Positions 1 to 9,501 of a stretch of DNA of 64,000 nt are shown piece by piece (positions within the stretch are counted from its first letter, which is position 1; every line of letters begins with the position of its first letter). Both the position numbers and the translations under genes were made by a program. Source of the stretch: an uncultured Clostridia bacterium (lineage in GTDB: Bacteria > Bacillota > Clostridia > Oscillospirales > Ruminococcaceae); contig CANRNN010000002.1 of the NCBI GenBank assembly GCA_947632025.1, positions 124,001 through 188,000 of the forward strand, given 5' to 3'. The notes under the pieces were generated by a model, which had not been told where the DNA came from, made no database searches, and was given only the letters and a program-made list of their open reading frames with translations.

Positions 1-2
1 CC

Positions 3-1994
3 GAAAAGCGCGCTCCCTCCGATGAAACCATGATGCTCGAAAAAGCCGTCGTTCACGACGGCAGAGCCGACAATGCCGAAACAGTATCCGGTAAAGCCGA
101 CAGCGCCGACAACGGCGAGTACGAGTTTCACAGCGAGGAGGATATTTCCGAAAACGCCAAGACCGCGAAAAAGAATTTCAAAGTCAATATAGATTACGGC
201 GACGAATATCCCGAAGAGCAGACCGAAGCCGTTCCGACTGAAAAAACGGGCTACAACGGCGAAACCACGATGATAATCCCCATTGACCGCGACGCTCTCG
301 AACGCGGACTCTCCGACCTGTCGGCAGGCGCCGACAGCGACAGCGGCGAAGAATCCCGCGAAACCTGCGAAACGCCTAGCAGCACCGATTTTCCCGAAGA
401 ATCGGAAGAAGCGGCGGAACAATCGCCTGAGCCTGAGCAGGAAAACGCCGTCTATGACGGAAACGGGGAATACGACGGCGACGAGGACTATGACGACGAC
501 AGCGACTATGACGACGACAGCGACTATGACGACGATCCCCGCGAAAGGAAAAGACCGAACAAGGGCGCTTTGATAGCGGCTTCGGTCGGCGGGGCAGTCG
601 TGCTGGGCGCGGGCGCGGCAGCGGGATATTTCTTCGGCTTCGGCGGAGAAAAAATCGAATTTGCCGAAAGCAGCGAGGAGATCTACCGCGAGATATACCG
701 CGGCTATGAGAACGATTTTCCGTTCGGAGCGGAGATACCCGAATATACCGCGAACGAGAACAAGGTGTTCGGCGACGGTCTGCTGATTCACACGGACGGC
801 TTCGGAACGTTCTCTCTGGGCAGCGACATCTATTCCGTAAGCGGCGACGGCATCTCGGCAGGAAAATTCGACGGCAGCGAAATAACGTTCTCGGAGGATA
901 TAACGCCCCCCGACGGCGCTGTGATAGTCGCGGCTTTCGAGGACGGCGATTCGCTCGTGACCGTGTTCAGCGGTCGGCAGAGCGGATTTATGAGAATAGA
1001 AAACGGCACCGAGGTCTTTACGGTGCTTCAGGACGGACGGCTTACGGATTATCGGACGGAGAACGGAGAGATCTCCCTCGGAACGGTCTATTCCGTAAGC
1101 GGCAGCATACGGCTGGATTCCCCCGAAAGTTATCTGCCGAGGGTCGGAAAGGATACCGTGGACGCTATTCCGTTTGAAAACGTGATATTAAGCAGGACGG
1201 ACGGCTGCGCCTACGGCGTGAGCGGGTCGTATTCTCTGGAAAACGGAAGTACGGTCGAGGTGTGCGCCGCTCTCGGAAAGCCCGTCGGCGTGGGCGCGAA
1301 CGGAAGTTTCGCGTTCAGCGGCAGCGAGGATAAAGACCTGCTCGTCAAAAAGGACGGCGAGGACATCATTACCGAAAAATGCGGGAAGATAACCGCCGCG
1401 GCATTCCTGCCGGACGGCTGCGCCGTCTGCGAAAACGGCGAGGTCATAATTCGGGGAGCGGATCTGAAAGCGGTTTCAAGGGCTGCGGCTCTGACGGACG
1501 CTCCGAAGAGTCTGCGCTTTGACGGAAACTGTCTGGCGGTAAGCGGCGAGGACGGGATATTCCTGATGATAGACTGCACCGACCCCGCAAACGCTTCGTC
1601 GCTCTCGCTTACAAAGGCGAACGGCTTCGTGAGGGGCGACAGGGCTCTCGTATACGGAACGGACGACAAGAGCGCCTTCGTGACGGCGTTCGTGCTTGAA
1701 AACGGCAAGGCGTCGGAAAGCGGAGCGTTTTCCGTGGCGCTCTCGGCGGAGGAGCTTGAAACATTCGGCTTCGGCGGGACGAATACAATGCTGCTGACGG
1801 ATAAGCTCGGCGGCATAGCATACAGCTACTACGACGGAGTGTCGGTGGTGTCCGCATACGTTTCCGTCGGAAACCCGAACAAGGTCACGACGCACTTCGA
1901 CGACAGAACGGGCTATACCCTCGCCTTCACAAGCGGCGGCTCAATATTCGCCGTGAACAGCGAGGGCGCCGAAAACGTTTCGGACGACACTTGA
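3..1994 (+). CDS. Acidic membrane-anchored protein with beta-rich extracytoplasmic domain (5' end outside window)
   Basis: The frame is open to the left edge and neither early ATG (30 or 33) has a ribosome binding site, so the gene probably starts upstream. Counting from the ATG at 30, roughly residues 1-175 are very acidic and low-complexity, ending in three DYDDDS-type units. A basic stretch (RERKRPNKG) is followed by one membrane segment near residues 180-203, so the N-terminus is probably cytoplasmic. The remaining about 450 residues are beta-rich, with repeated Gly/Asp/Ser turns of the kind seen in beta-propellers (family-level guess). No catalytic motif is recognised; a sensor or envelope-assembly role is inference. 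The stop codon lies inside the -35 box of the next promoter, so the genes abut without a spacer. Confidence 0.8.
   Translation, partial: EKRAPSDETMMLEKAVVHDGRADNAETVSGKADSADNGEYEFHSEEDISENAKTAKKNFKVNIDYGDEYPEEQTEAVPTEKTGYNGETTMIIPIDRDALERGLSDLSAGADSDSGEESRETCETPSSTDFPEESEEAAEQSPEPEQENAVYDGNGEYDGDEDYDDDSDYDDDSDYDDDPRERKRPNKGALIAASVGGAVVLGAGAAAGYFFGFGGEKIEFAESSEEIYREIYRGYENDFPFGAEIPEYTANENKVFGDGLLIHTDGFGTFSLGSDIYSVSGDGISAGKFDGSEITFSEDITPPDGAVIVAAFEDGDSLVTVFSGRQSGFMRIENGTEVFTVLQDGRLTDYRTENGEISLGTVYSVSGSIRLDSPESYLPRVGKDTVDAIPFENVILSRTDGCAYGVSGSYSLENGSTVEVCAALGKPVGVGANGSFAFSGSEDKDLLVKKDGEDIITEKCGKITAAAFLPDGCAVCENGEVIIRGADLKAVSRAAALTDAPKSLRFDGNCLAVSGEDGIFLMIDCTDPANASSLSLTKANGFVRGDRALVYGTDDKSAFVTAFVLENGKASESGAFSVALSAEELETFGFGGTNTMLLTDKLGGIAYSYYDGVSVVSAYVSVGNPNKVTTHFDDRTGYTLAFTSGGSIFAVNSEGAENVSDDT
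486..535 (+). repeat. 18-bp in-frame tandem repeat coding DYDDDS
   Basis: Two full copies and one partial copy of an 18-bp unit (GACTATGACGACGACAGC) follow each other in frame, giving DYDDDS-DYDDDS-DYDDD just before the membrane anchor. The unit is a multiple of three, so slippage would change acidic linker length without a frameshift. Confidence 0.85.
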
Positions 1995-2019
1995 CAGAAC
2001 GTGAAAATTTGTGTATAAT
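1991..2019 (+). promoter_or_regulatory. Sigma-A promoter for the 34-aa peptide and YesL-like gene
   Basis: TTGACA (1991-1996), a 17-nt spacer and TATAAT (2014-2019) match the consensus exactly. The -35 box contains the stop codon of the upstream gene. Confidence 0.85.
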
Positions 2020-2037
2020 ATAAAGGTAAACTGTTTT

Positions 2038-2142
2038 ATGAATGAGAAAAAACGTGCGCTTCTGATGAAAATAGCCCGCATAGCGGCTCTGGTCCTTGCA
2101 GCTGTTATGGTGATAAACGTCTTTATGGGGACGTTATTTTAA
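2038..2142 (+). CDS. 34-aa single-pass membrane peptide
   Basis: A short ORF begins 18 nt after a perfect -10 box: a basic head (MNEKKRALLMK) followed by one hydrophobic segment of about 20 residues and the stop codon. It sits 21 bp upstream of the YesL-like gene and is probably co-transcribed. The only SD-like element (AAGGT, 2023-2027) would lie at the very 5' end of the mRNA, so translation could be weak. It is too short to assign to a family; basic-head small membrane proteins are common in Firmicutes. Reality as a gene is inferred from promoter, position and composition. Confidence 0.5.
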   Translation: MNEKKRALLMKIARIAALVLAAVMVINVFMGTLF

Positions 2143-2163
2143 CGGGTCGGTGGGTGCTGGTAT

Positions 2164-2970
2164 ATGGGATTATTTTACAATAATAACGTTTCGGGCAGCG
2201 GAGTTTCAAAAAACGCTCCTAAAAAGAAGCCGTTCTTCCGCTTCTGGGAGGTGTTCGGGAATAAGTTCGGGACTATGTTCAAGATAAATCTGACGTACTT
2301 TCTGTTCTGTATCCCGATAGTGACTTTCGGACCCGCGACGGCGGCGCTGACGGCGCTTATGAGAAATATCTATCTCGAAAAGCCGCAGTTCGTGTTCCAC
2401 GATTTTTTTAAGGAGTTCAAGAGGAATTTCAAAAAGTCGCTGTTTATCGGACTGCTCGACGTGGCGGCAGTGGTGGGACTGTTCGGGGTGTTCGCGTGGT
2501 ATTCGGGACTGGATTCTCCGCAGGGCTCGGATAAGGCGGTCACGGCGGTGACGATAGTGACCGAGGTGCTGTTTTTGCTGGTGAATCTGTATATTTACCC
2601 GCAGATAGCGGCGCTGGAGCTTCCGCTTTCGTCAATAGTAAAGAATTCGTTCATTCTGATGTTCGTGAACCTCGGCGGGGATCTGGTGGCACTGGCGGTG
2701 TTTGTGGGATATTTCTCGCTGGCTTTGCTGTTCACGCCCGCAGCGGCAATAGCGTTCCCGTTCCTGCCCGCGGCATGGCTGGGACTTGTCGTGATGTTCA
2801 GCTGTTACCCGACTATACAGAGAGTCCTCATAAACCCGTATTACGAGAAAACAGGCGGGAAAAATCCGGAGCTTCCCGATAACGAAACCGCTGTGTTCAC
2901 GGATATGGGCGGCAAAGAAGATGCAATCGACCTGCGTTCCGGCAAAAAAGGCGGCAAAAATATAAAATGA
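2164..2970 (+). CDS. YesL/DUF624-family membrane protein
   Basis: This 268-aa protein has the layout of the YesL (DUF624) family: an N-terminal amphipathic region (FFRFWEVFGNKFGTMFKINL), a first membrane segment with the motif FCIPIVTFGPATAAL, a loop with FHDFFKEFKRNFKKS, and further segments at about 93-110, 122-145 and 172-220, ending in a basic tail. Family members often accompany ABC carbohydrate transport genes, but none lies here and the function is unknown. It follows the 34-aa peptide in the same transcription unit, and the next gene purA has its own promoter. Confidence 0.8.
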   Translation: MGLFYNNNVSGSGVSKNAPKKKPFFRFWEVFGNKFGTMFKINLTYFLFCIPIVTFGPATAALTALMRNIYLEKPQFVFHDFFKEFKRNFKKSLFIGLLDVAAVVGLFGVFAWYSGLDSPQGSDKAVTAVTIVTEVLFLLVNLYIYPQIAALELPLSSIVKNSFILMFVNLGGDLVALAVFVGYFSLALLFTPAAAIAFPFLPAAWLGLVVMFSCYPTIQRVLINPYYEKTGGKNPELPDNETAVFTDMGGKEDAIDLRSGKKGGKNIK

Positions 2971-2992
2971 AACGTTAATTTGTACAAATCAC

Positions 2993-3021
2993 TTGAAATT
3001 TACAGAAAAATGTGGTAAAAT
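2993..3021 (+). promoter_or_regulatory. purA promoter
   Basis: TTGAAA (2993-2998), 17-nt spacer, TAAAAT (3016-3021), about 65 nt upstream of purA. Confidence 0.75.
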
Positions 3022-3072
3022 AAAATGCGGGTGATCTGTAATTCAACGAACGGTTCAGTCATATTATTTTGA

Positions 3073-4370
<1,298 letters not shown>

Positions 4371-4371
<1 letters not shown>

Positions 4372-5159
4372 TGAAAATACTTTTCATCGGCGACGTGGTC
4401 GGAGATATCGGCTGCGAGGCTCTTGCAAAGGCGCTTCCGAAGCTGAAGCAGGATTACGGCGCAAGGCTTGCCATCGTCAACGGCGAAAACAGCGCGTCAA
4501 GCGGCAACGGACTGAATGTCCGTTCGGTAAAGGCGATCTTCGACGCGGGCGCGGACGTTATCACAACGGGAAATCACGCCTTCAAGCGGGATTCGGCGTG
4601 CGAGGAATACGAGCAGTACGATACGCTGATACGCCCCGCGAATTTCGGGAACGCCGTTCCCGGACGGGGCTGGTGCGAGCTGGATCTCGGCTCGGAAAGC
4701 GTGGCTGTCGTGAACCTTGTCGGCACGGCAATGATGCTTCCGGCGGATAATCCGTTCAGATGCGCGGAGGAGATACTTCCGAAAATAAACGCTAAGGTCA
4801 TAATAGTGGATTTCCACGCCGAGGCGACCGCCGAAAAGCGCGCCATGGGATATTTTCTGGCGGGCAGAGTTTCGGGAGTTTTCGGGACGCATACGCACGT
4901 TCCGACCGCCGACGAGCAGATAATAGACGGAACAGGCTATATCACAGACGCGGGTATGACAGGTCCCGCCGAGTCGATACTTGGAGTAAAGCGCGATATA
5001 ATAATCCAGAAATTTCTGAATTACAGTCCGAGATACTACGCCGTGGCTTCGGGAGAGTGCGAGGTGTGCGGCGTGTGCGCGGACGTTGACTCGAAAACGG
5101 GACGTTGCGTCAGCATAGAGCGTTTTCGCAGAATAGTCGGTTTTGGTAATTTTAATTAA
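4371..5159 (+). CDS. YmdB-type (TIGR00282) metallophosphoesterase
   Basis: This 262-aa protein belongs to the YmdB family of binuclear-metal phosphodiesterases, characterised in Bacillus as hydrolysing cyclic nucleotides and affecting biofilm and sporulation decisions. Family blocks are visible: MKILFIGDVVGDIG with the first metal Asp, NGENSASSGNG, TTGNHAF, and GTHTHVPTADE near residue 175. The start at 4371 overlaps the purA stop by one base; a longer in-frame extension into purA has no support. Cellular substrate in this organism is not known. Confidence 0.9.
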
Positions 5160-5185
5160 ATTATAATTATACAGATAAAGAAAGG

Positions 5186-5202
5186 TTGGGGCAAGACCCC
5201 AA
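5186..5202 (+). promoter_or_regulatory. Small hairpin in spoVS leader
   Basis: TTGGGG and CCCCAA enclose a 5-nt loop, ending 6 nt before the GGTGAG ribosome binding site. No U-tract follows, so it is not a terminator; it could stabilise the 5' end or tune translation (inference). Confidence 0.45.
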
Positions 5203-5217
5203 AGTATGGTGAGTAAA

Positions 5218-5478
5218 ATGGAAGTTGTTAAGGTTTCGGCACATACCGTACCCAAAAGTGCAGCAGGCGCAATAGCCGCTGTTATCAGAGAAAACCGCGA
5301 GGTGGAAGTTCAGGCTGTCGGCGCGGGCGCTGCAAATCAGGCGGTAAAGTCCATAGCTATAGCAAGAAGCTATATGGCGCTGGTGGGAATAGACCTCATC
5401 TGTATCCCCGCTTTCACGACCGTCGTGATAGACGGCGAAGAGCGCACGGCTATGAAGTTTATCGTAGAGCCGAGATAA
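5218..5478 (+). CDS. spoVS: Stage V sporulation protein S
   Basis: This 86-aa protein matches the compact SpoVS fold (Alba-like): MEVVKVSAHTVPKSAAGAIA at the N-terminus, a central QAVGAGAANQAVKSIAIARS block and a C-terminal TAMKFIVEPR. In Bacillus, SpoVS acts at stage V of sporulation and affects septation; homologues also occur in non-spore-formers. The ATG at 5218 is chosen because homologues begin MEVLKVSA and GGTGAG lies 5 nt upstream; an in-frame ATG at 5206 would add four residues with a poor binding site. A TATAAT at 5162-5167 lies upstream, but no convincing -35 is seen. Confidence 0.95.
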   Translation: MEVVKVSAHTVPKSAAGAIAAVIRENREVEVQAVGAGAANQAVKSIAIARSYMALVGIDLICIPAFTTVVIDGEERTAMKFIVEPR

Positions 5479-5523
5479 GCGCGGTCCTCTTACGAATACG
5501 AAAACTCCACTGACCCGAAAATT

Positions 5524-6498
5524 ATGAAAAGGATCCTTTTTATCACAACAGGCGGCACTATATCCTGCGTTAAAACACAAAACGGTCTTGAGCCGAAGCT
5601 GGGCGCGGAAATACTGCTTAAATCCATAAGCCGTGAGGAGCTGGGCATTATCGTCGAGTACGAGGAGCCGTTTCTGCTCGACAGCACGGATATGGTACCC
5701 GAAGACTGGGTCGAGGTAGCAAAGCTGATACAGGACCGATATGATATTTTCGACGGTTTTGTCGTGACTCACGGGACGGATACGCTCGCTTACGGCGCGG
5801 CGGCGCTTTCGGTGCTTATTCAGAACAGCCCCAAGCCCATAGCCATAACGGGCAGTATGTCTGTCATTTCCGACCCGAAAGGCGACGCTATACCGAATTT
5901 AAGGGCAGCGTTTCAGTATGTCACAGATCCGAGAGCATTCGGGATAAAGGTGGTTTTCGGCGGGAGAATAATCGAGGGATACAGCGCCGTAAAGGTACAC
6001 AGCAGCTGTATGGACGCGTTCAGAAGTATGAACGTCCCCGAAACAGGCACATTCGACGAAAAGGGTATCCACATAAAACGCAGAAGTCGGGCGGAGATAC
6101 GCCTGACATGGCCGCTTAAGTTCTACTATAAGCTTTACGAGGGCGTTTACGTCGCGAAAATTATTCCGGGACTTAAACTGAGAGTCCCGCTGTTTGAAAC
6201 ACTGCGCGCGGTCATAGTCGAAACTTACGGCACGGGCGGCGTACCGCCTTACTGCGAGGATGAGATATACCGTTTGTGTCACGCGGGAGTATATGTGATA
6301 ATCGCAACGCAGTGCGCCGAGGGCGGCACTTCGCTTAAAAAATACAGCGTGGGCAGACGTATGAAGCCCGAATTTCCGCTTATGGAAACAAAATTCTATA
6401 CGATAGAATATGCCGTCGCAAAAGCACAGCTGGCTCTGGCGTATTCAAGAAACTATGAGGGCTTCAGACAGATGTTTGAACGGAATTTCAATTTCTGA
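5524..6498 (+). CDS. ansA: L-asparaginase, type I (cytosolic)
   Basis: This 324-aa protein hydrolyses asparagine to aspartate and ammonia. Both catalytic threonine signatures are present: FITTGGTIS near residues 6-14 and VVTHGTDTLAYGA near 81-93, along with ITGSMSVISDPKGDA. There is no signal peptide, which agrees with the cytosolic type I group. The C-terminal half carries EGVYVAKIIPGLK and VETYGTGGVPP as in the family. It lies 45 bp after spoVS and 18 bp before the kinase gene and is probably part of the same transcription unit. Confidence 0.92.
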   Translation: MKRILFITTGGTISCVKTQNGLEPKLGAEILLKSISREELGIIVEYEEPFLLDSTDMVPEDWVEVAKLIQDRYDIFDGFVVTHGTDTLAYGAAALSVLIQNSPKPIAITGSMSVISDPKGDAIPNLRAAFQYVTDPRAFGIKVVFGGRIIEGYSAVKVHSSCMDAFRSMNVPETGTFDEKGIHIKRRSRAEIRLTWPLKFYYKLYEGVYVAKIIPGLKLRVPLFETLRAVIVETYGTGGVPPYCEDEIYRLCHAGVYVIIATQCAEGGTSLKKYSVGRRMKPEFPLMETKFYTIEYAVAKAQLALAYSRNYEGFRQMFERNFNF

Positions 6499-6516
6499 AC
6501 GAAAGGCGGCGGGCAT

Positions 6517-7428
6517 ATGAAATGTGTTACGGTCGGGGAGCTGAACAGTGAAGCAAAAGATCCGAACGGCTTTATCCGTGAGGGCGAGGACGCGTATTCC
6601 GAAAGTATAGCGCAGGTGGCGGAAAAGATATACGCCGAGCGCACGGAACGCCCCGTCGTGCTTATTTCGGGTCCGTCAGGTTCGGGAAAAACCACCTCCG
6701 CCAAAAGAATAGCAAGGCTGTTTGAAAAACACGGCTGCAAGGCGCATACCGTAAGTATGGATAACTATTTCCTGCCAATGCATATGAACGAGGCGGCGCG
6801 CGACAAGGACGGGAAAATAGACTTTGAAAGCCCGCAAAGACTGGATATACCGCTGTTTAAGGAGCATCTCGAAAAGCTGTTCAGGTGCGAACAGATAGAT
6901 ATCCCGACGTTCGATTTCGCAAGGCAGGAGCGCTGCGAGGGAATGCCGCTGAAACGGAAAAAAGGCGACATAGTGATACTTGAGGGAATACACGCGCTCA
7001 ACCCGCTTCTGACGGGAGAATGTGAGGATTTCACAAGGTGCATTTATGTAAGCGTCCGCACGAGGATACAAATGGGCGGGGAGCTTCTTCACCCGTCGAA
7101 AATACGTCTTATGCGGCGGCTTATGCGCGATAAGCTCTACCGCGGGCGGGAGCTTTCGGAAACCTTTGAGTTTTTCAAGTCTGTGGAGCGCGGCGAAGAT
7201 CTGTACATTATGCCCTACAAGCACCGCGCCGATTTTGACATTGACACGTTTATTTCATATGAAGCGCCCGTTTATCGGGACATACTCCTGCCGGAGCTTA
7301 AAAAGACGTCAAAGACCTACGAGGGATATTCGGACTATGCCGACATCGAGAAGTTTCTGGAGGCGCTTGAGCCTGTCGACAGCCGATATGTTCCGGAGGA
7401 CGCGCTTATCCGTGAGTTTATTGGATGA
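6517..7428 (+). CDS. Uridine kinase-like nucleoside kinase
   Basis: The 303-aa protein belongs to the phosphoribulokinase/uridine kinase P-loop family. Walker A is VLISGPSGSGKTTSAKR near residues 48-64; SMDNYFLP follows in the substrate region and a Walker-B-like DIVILEGIHALNP lies near 150. Related nucleoside kinases often carry an extra N-terminal TGS-like region and reach about 550 residues; this one lacks it. Substrate, probably uridine or cytidine, is family inference. RBS is AAAGGCGG before ATG 6517. The EamA gene starts 5 bp after its stop. Confidence 0.85.
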   Translation: MKCVTVGELNSEAKDPNGFIREGEDAYSESIAQVAEKIYAERTERPVVLISGPSGSGKTTSAKRIARLFEKHGCKAHTVSMDNYFLPMHMNEAARDKDGKIDFESPQRLDIPLFKEHLEKLFRCEQIDIPTFDFARQERCEGMPLKRKKGDIVILEGIHALNPLLTGECEDFTRCIYVSVRTRIQMGGELLHPSKIRLMRRLMRDKLYRGRELSETFEFFKSVERGEDLYIMPYKHRADFDIDTFISYEAPVYRDILLPELKKTSKTYEGYSDYADIEKFLEALEPVDSRYVPEDALIREFIG

Positions 7429-7432
7429 TATA

Positions 7433-7867
7433 ATGACGGGAAAGAAAAAATCAATGTGGGTAGTTTTCGCGGTGCTGTCGGCGTTGTTTGCCGCGGCGAC
7501 ATCTATTCTGGCGAAAGTCGGGATAGAGAACGTAAATTCCAACCTTGCGACGGCGATAAGGACGGTCGTTGTGGTGGCGCTTGCGTGGGCGATGGTATTC
7601 ATAACGAACGCGCAGGGCGGGATAACGGGGATATCGGCGAAGAGCTGGATATTTCTGATATTGTCGGGCATAGCCACGGGAGCGTCGTGGTTGTGCTATT
7701 ACAGGGCGATACAGCTCGGCGAGGTATCCAAGGTCGTTCCGATAGACAAGATGAGTACGGTGCTGACATTGATTTTAGCGTTTGTATTTTTGCACGAACA
7801 GATGAACGCGAAGTCGATTATCGGCTGTATTCTGATTAGCGCAGGCACTCTACTAATGGTATTATAG
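7433..7867 (+). CDS. Half-size EamA/DMT-family transporter
   Basis: This 144-aa protein contains one EamA domain of about five membrane segments (WVVFAVLSALFAAATSILAK at the N-terminus, IFLILSGIATGASWLCYY in the middle, and a hydrophobic C-terminus). Full-length drug/metabolite transporters have two such domains, so this is presumably a dimer-forming short form. The family motif of the linker (EVSKVVPIDKMSTVLTL) is clear. The ATG at 7433 follows the kinase stop by 4 bp and uses GGATGAT as binding site; a longer frame extending into the kinase gene is not real. Substrate unknown. Confidence 0.85.
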   Translation: MTGKKKSMWVVFAVLSALFAAATSILAKVGIENVNSNLATAIRTVVVVALAWAMVFITNAQGGITGISAKSWIFLILSGIATGASWLCYYRAIQLGEVSKVVPIDKMSTVLTLILAFVFLHEQMNAKSIIGCILISAGTLLMVL

Positions 7868-7875
7868 TGGCGGCT

Positions 7876-7903
7876 GGCGGCGAATCGCCGCCGGCAGCGT
7901 ACC
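7876..7903 (+). other. Two adjacent GC-rich hairpins in the 7868-8101 intergenic region
   Basis: GGCGGCG-AAT-CGCCGCC is followed directly by GCAGCG-TAC-CGCTGC. Neither has a U-tract, so they are not typical terminators. The rest of the gap holds a true terminator at 8010-8043 and the hsp20 leader. Confidence 0.5.
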
Positions 7904-8009
7904 GCTGCGGGCGTTCGCTTCGTACCGTGACGAAAATTTATAATGCTATTGCGCGAGAGGATTGTGGACGATTGTCAGGCGTTTTGTAAATTACATACAA
8001 ATATATAGC

Positions 8010-8043
8010 GGTCGGCGGATTGTGTTCGCCGACCTGTTTTTTT
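8010..8043 (+). terminator. Intrinsic terminator of the purA-EamA region
   Basis: An 8-bp perfect stem GGTCGGCG/CGCCGACC with a 9-nt loop is followed by TGTTTTTTT. Confidence 0.85.
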
Positions 8044-8101
8044 CGTAATTTCGGATATTTTCCGCGAAAACGCTTAAAATAATCACGAAAGGAGCGATAT
8101 T

Positions 8102-8494
8102 ATGTTTTCTGTTTTACCTTATACCGACGGATTTTTCGGAGATCTCAACACCGAATTTTTCGGCAGAACACGCGGCTTTAAGACCGATATCCGCGAGGAG
8201 GACGACAAGTATATCCTCGAATGTGAGATTCCCGGCTTTTCAAAGGACGAGATAAAAGTCGAAGCCGTGGGCGGTTCGCTTTCGCTGTCCGCCGAGAAAA
8301 ACTCCGAGCGCGAAAACAAAAGCGGCAAATACCTCCGCCGCGAGCGCACAGAGTGTTCCTACAACCGTGTTTTCGATATTCCGAACGTCGACGCCGATTC
8401 TATCGACGCGAACTACTCCGACGGTATCCTCACTCTCACCTTGCCGAAAAAGCAGGCGCAGATACCCGAATCCCGACGTATTCAGATAAAGTAA
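8102..8494 (+). CDS. Small heat shock protein, Hsp20/alpha-crystallin family
   Basis: This 130-aa holdase chaperone binds unfolded proteins in the cytosol without ATP. The alpha-crystallin domain spans about residues 25-120 and begins FKTDIREEDDKYILECEIPG; it contains the A-x-x-x-(D)G-I/V-L signature as YSDGILTLTLPK. The C-terminal RRIQIK supplies an I-x-I-like motif used for oligomer contacts. A strong binding site AAAGGAG precedes ATG 8102. No CIRCE or other clear heat-shock operator is visible. It stands alone between two terminators. Confidence 0.93.
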   Translation: MFSVLPYTDGFFGDLNTEFFGRTRGFKTDIREEDDKYILECEIPGFSKDEIKVEAVGGSLSLSAEKNSERENKSGKYLRRERTECSYNRVFDIPNVDADSIDANYSDGILTLTLPKKQAQIPESRRIQIK

Positions 8495-8507
8495 CACCAA
8501 AACAAAC

Positions 8508-8539
8508 AAAAGACCCCGAACAAGTGTCGGGGTCTTTTT
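8508..8539. terminator. Bidirectional terminator between hsp20 and the DUF1963 gene
   Basis: AAAGACCCCGA pairs with TCGGGGTCTTT around a 7-nt loop, with A-runs before and T-runs after, serving both convergent genes. Confidence 0.9.
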
Positions 8540-8548
8540 CATTTTTAT

Positions 8549-9412
8549 TCAGCAGCACTGGGAAATAAGCCAGATGTTGTCGAAATTCCTTGCCGCCAGA
8601 TCCTGTTTTCTGATGTAAAAATATAACATTCCGCAGTCGCCCCACATAAGCTCGAAACCGTCGTCCTCCACGCTCATCGAATCGAGCTGAAACAGCAGTA
8701 TCCAGTCCTTGCACTGTTCCGATTCCTGACGGTCCTGCGGAGTTACTTTCGCATAGCCCTCACTGTCGCCGAGGTAATACCCGCGCGATATAAGCTCACA
8801 TTCGCTTGTCATATTGCCTTGGATTACGTCTGCAAAGCCCAGCATCCGATGTTCGTTTTCCGCAATTTCGTCGTTTATTTTAAGCGATTTTTGCGCTTCG
8901 GAAAACTCGTCCCACATCTTGTCTGCGTTCGGGTGGTAGGTGAGAAAATCCTCGAAACAGGGGTATGACAGCTTGCTCTTAAATGAGAATTTATACGCGG
9001 GAAACCTGTATTCCTCTGACAGCTCTTTCGGGAATTCAGCAGGGGAGAGCTTTGAAATATCCTCGAAATAGTACACCCTCGCACACCCTCTGTCTTTCGG
9101 GTCGTATCCCCAGCAGCCGGACTCTATCTCGTAGAAAAACGACAGCAGCCCCTTTTTCGGGAGCAGCCCCTCGCTGTCAAACTTTGCGGCGTCCTCAAGG
9201 TTGATCTGCGCCAGAAACGCCAGCGGGCGGGATTTCTCAACGTCGTCGTACATTCCGAATCCCTTGTAACTCTCCCACTTGAAATGCTTCGGAACGTCGG
9301 GCGCACCGCCGAACCTCGATTCGCCGATTTTGCCGTCGGATTTTCCCGAAAGCTGCACGCTTATGGAATTTCTCGCCAGTTTTTTCAATTCTTTTTTTAT
9401 CTCGATAGCCAT
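8549..9412 (-). CDS. DUF1963 (YwqG-like) protein
   Basis: This 287-aa soluble protein matches the YwqG/DUF1963 family: near the start GESRFGGAPDVPKHFKWE, then LAFLAQINLEDAAKF and LLSFFYEIESGCWGYDPKD, and a C-terminal LLFQLDSM..MWGDCGMLYFYIRKQDL block. Family members are widespread in bacteria but have no established biochemical function. The ATG at 9412 has GAGGAGAA upstream. It has no visible operon partner: terminators lie on both sides. Confidence 0.88.
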   Translation of the reverse strand: MAIEIKKELKKLARNSISVQLSGKSDGKIGESRFGGAPDVPKHFKWESYKGFGMYDDVEKSRPLAFLAQINLEDAAKFDSEGLLPKKGLLSFFYEIESGCWGYDPKDRGCARVYYFEDISKLSPAEFPKELSEEYRFPAYKFSFKSKLSYPCFEDFLTYHPNADKMWDEFSEAQKSLKINDEIAENEHRMLGFADVIQGNMTSECELISRGYYLGDSEGYAKVTPQDRQESEQCKDWILLFQLDSMSVEDDGFELMWGDCGMLYFYIRKQDLAARNFDNIWLISQCC

Positions 9413-9455
9413 AACTTTTCTCCTCTATTTTTCTTTTCGGAATTAACGGAATAAA

Positions 9456-9481
9456 GAAAGGACGTTGTGATACGTCCTTTC
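9456..9481. terminator. Terminator after the 176-aa membrane protein gene
   Basis: A 10-bp perfect stem GAAAGGACGT/ACGTCCTTTC with a 6-nt loop. On the minus strand it is followed by TTTATT; on the plus strand by seven T. Confidence 0.8.
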
Positions 9482-9501
9482 CTTTTTTTCAGTTCAGACC
9501 G

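Noticed and set aside
486-535. Tandem repeats as a CRISPR or intergenic repeat
   Set aside because: The 18-bp units are contiguous, in frame and inside a coding sequence, with no spacers.
8044-8101. CIRCE operator for hsp20
   Set aside because: No TTAGCACTC-N9-GAGTGCTAA-like repeat is present.
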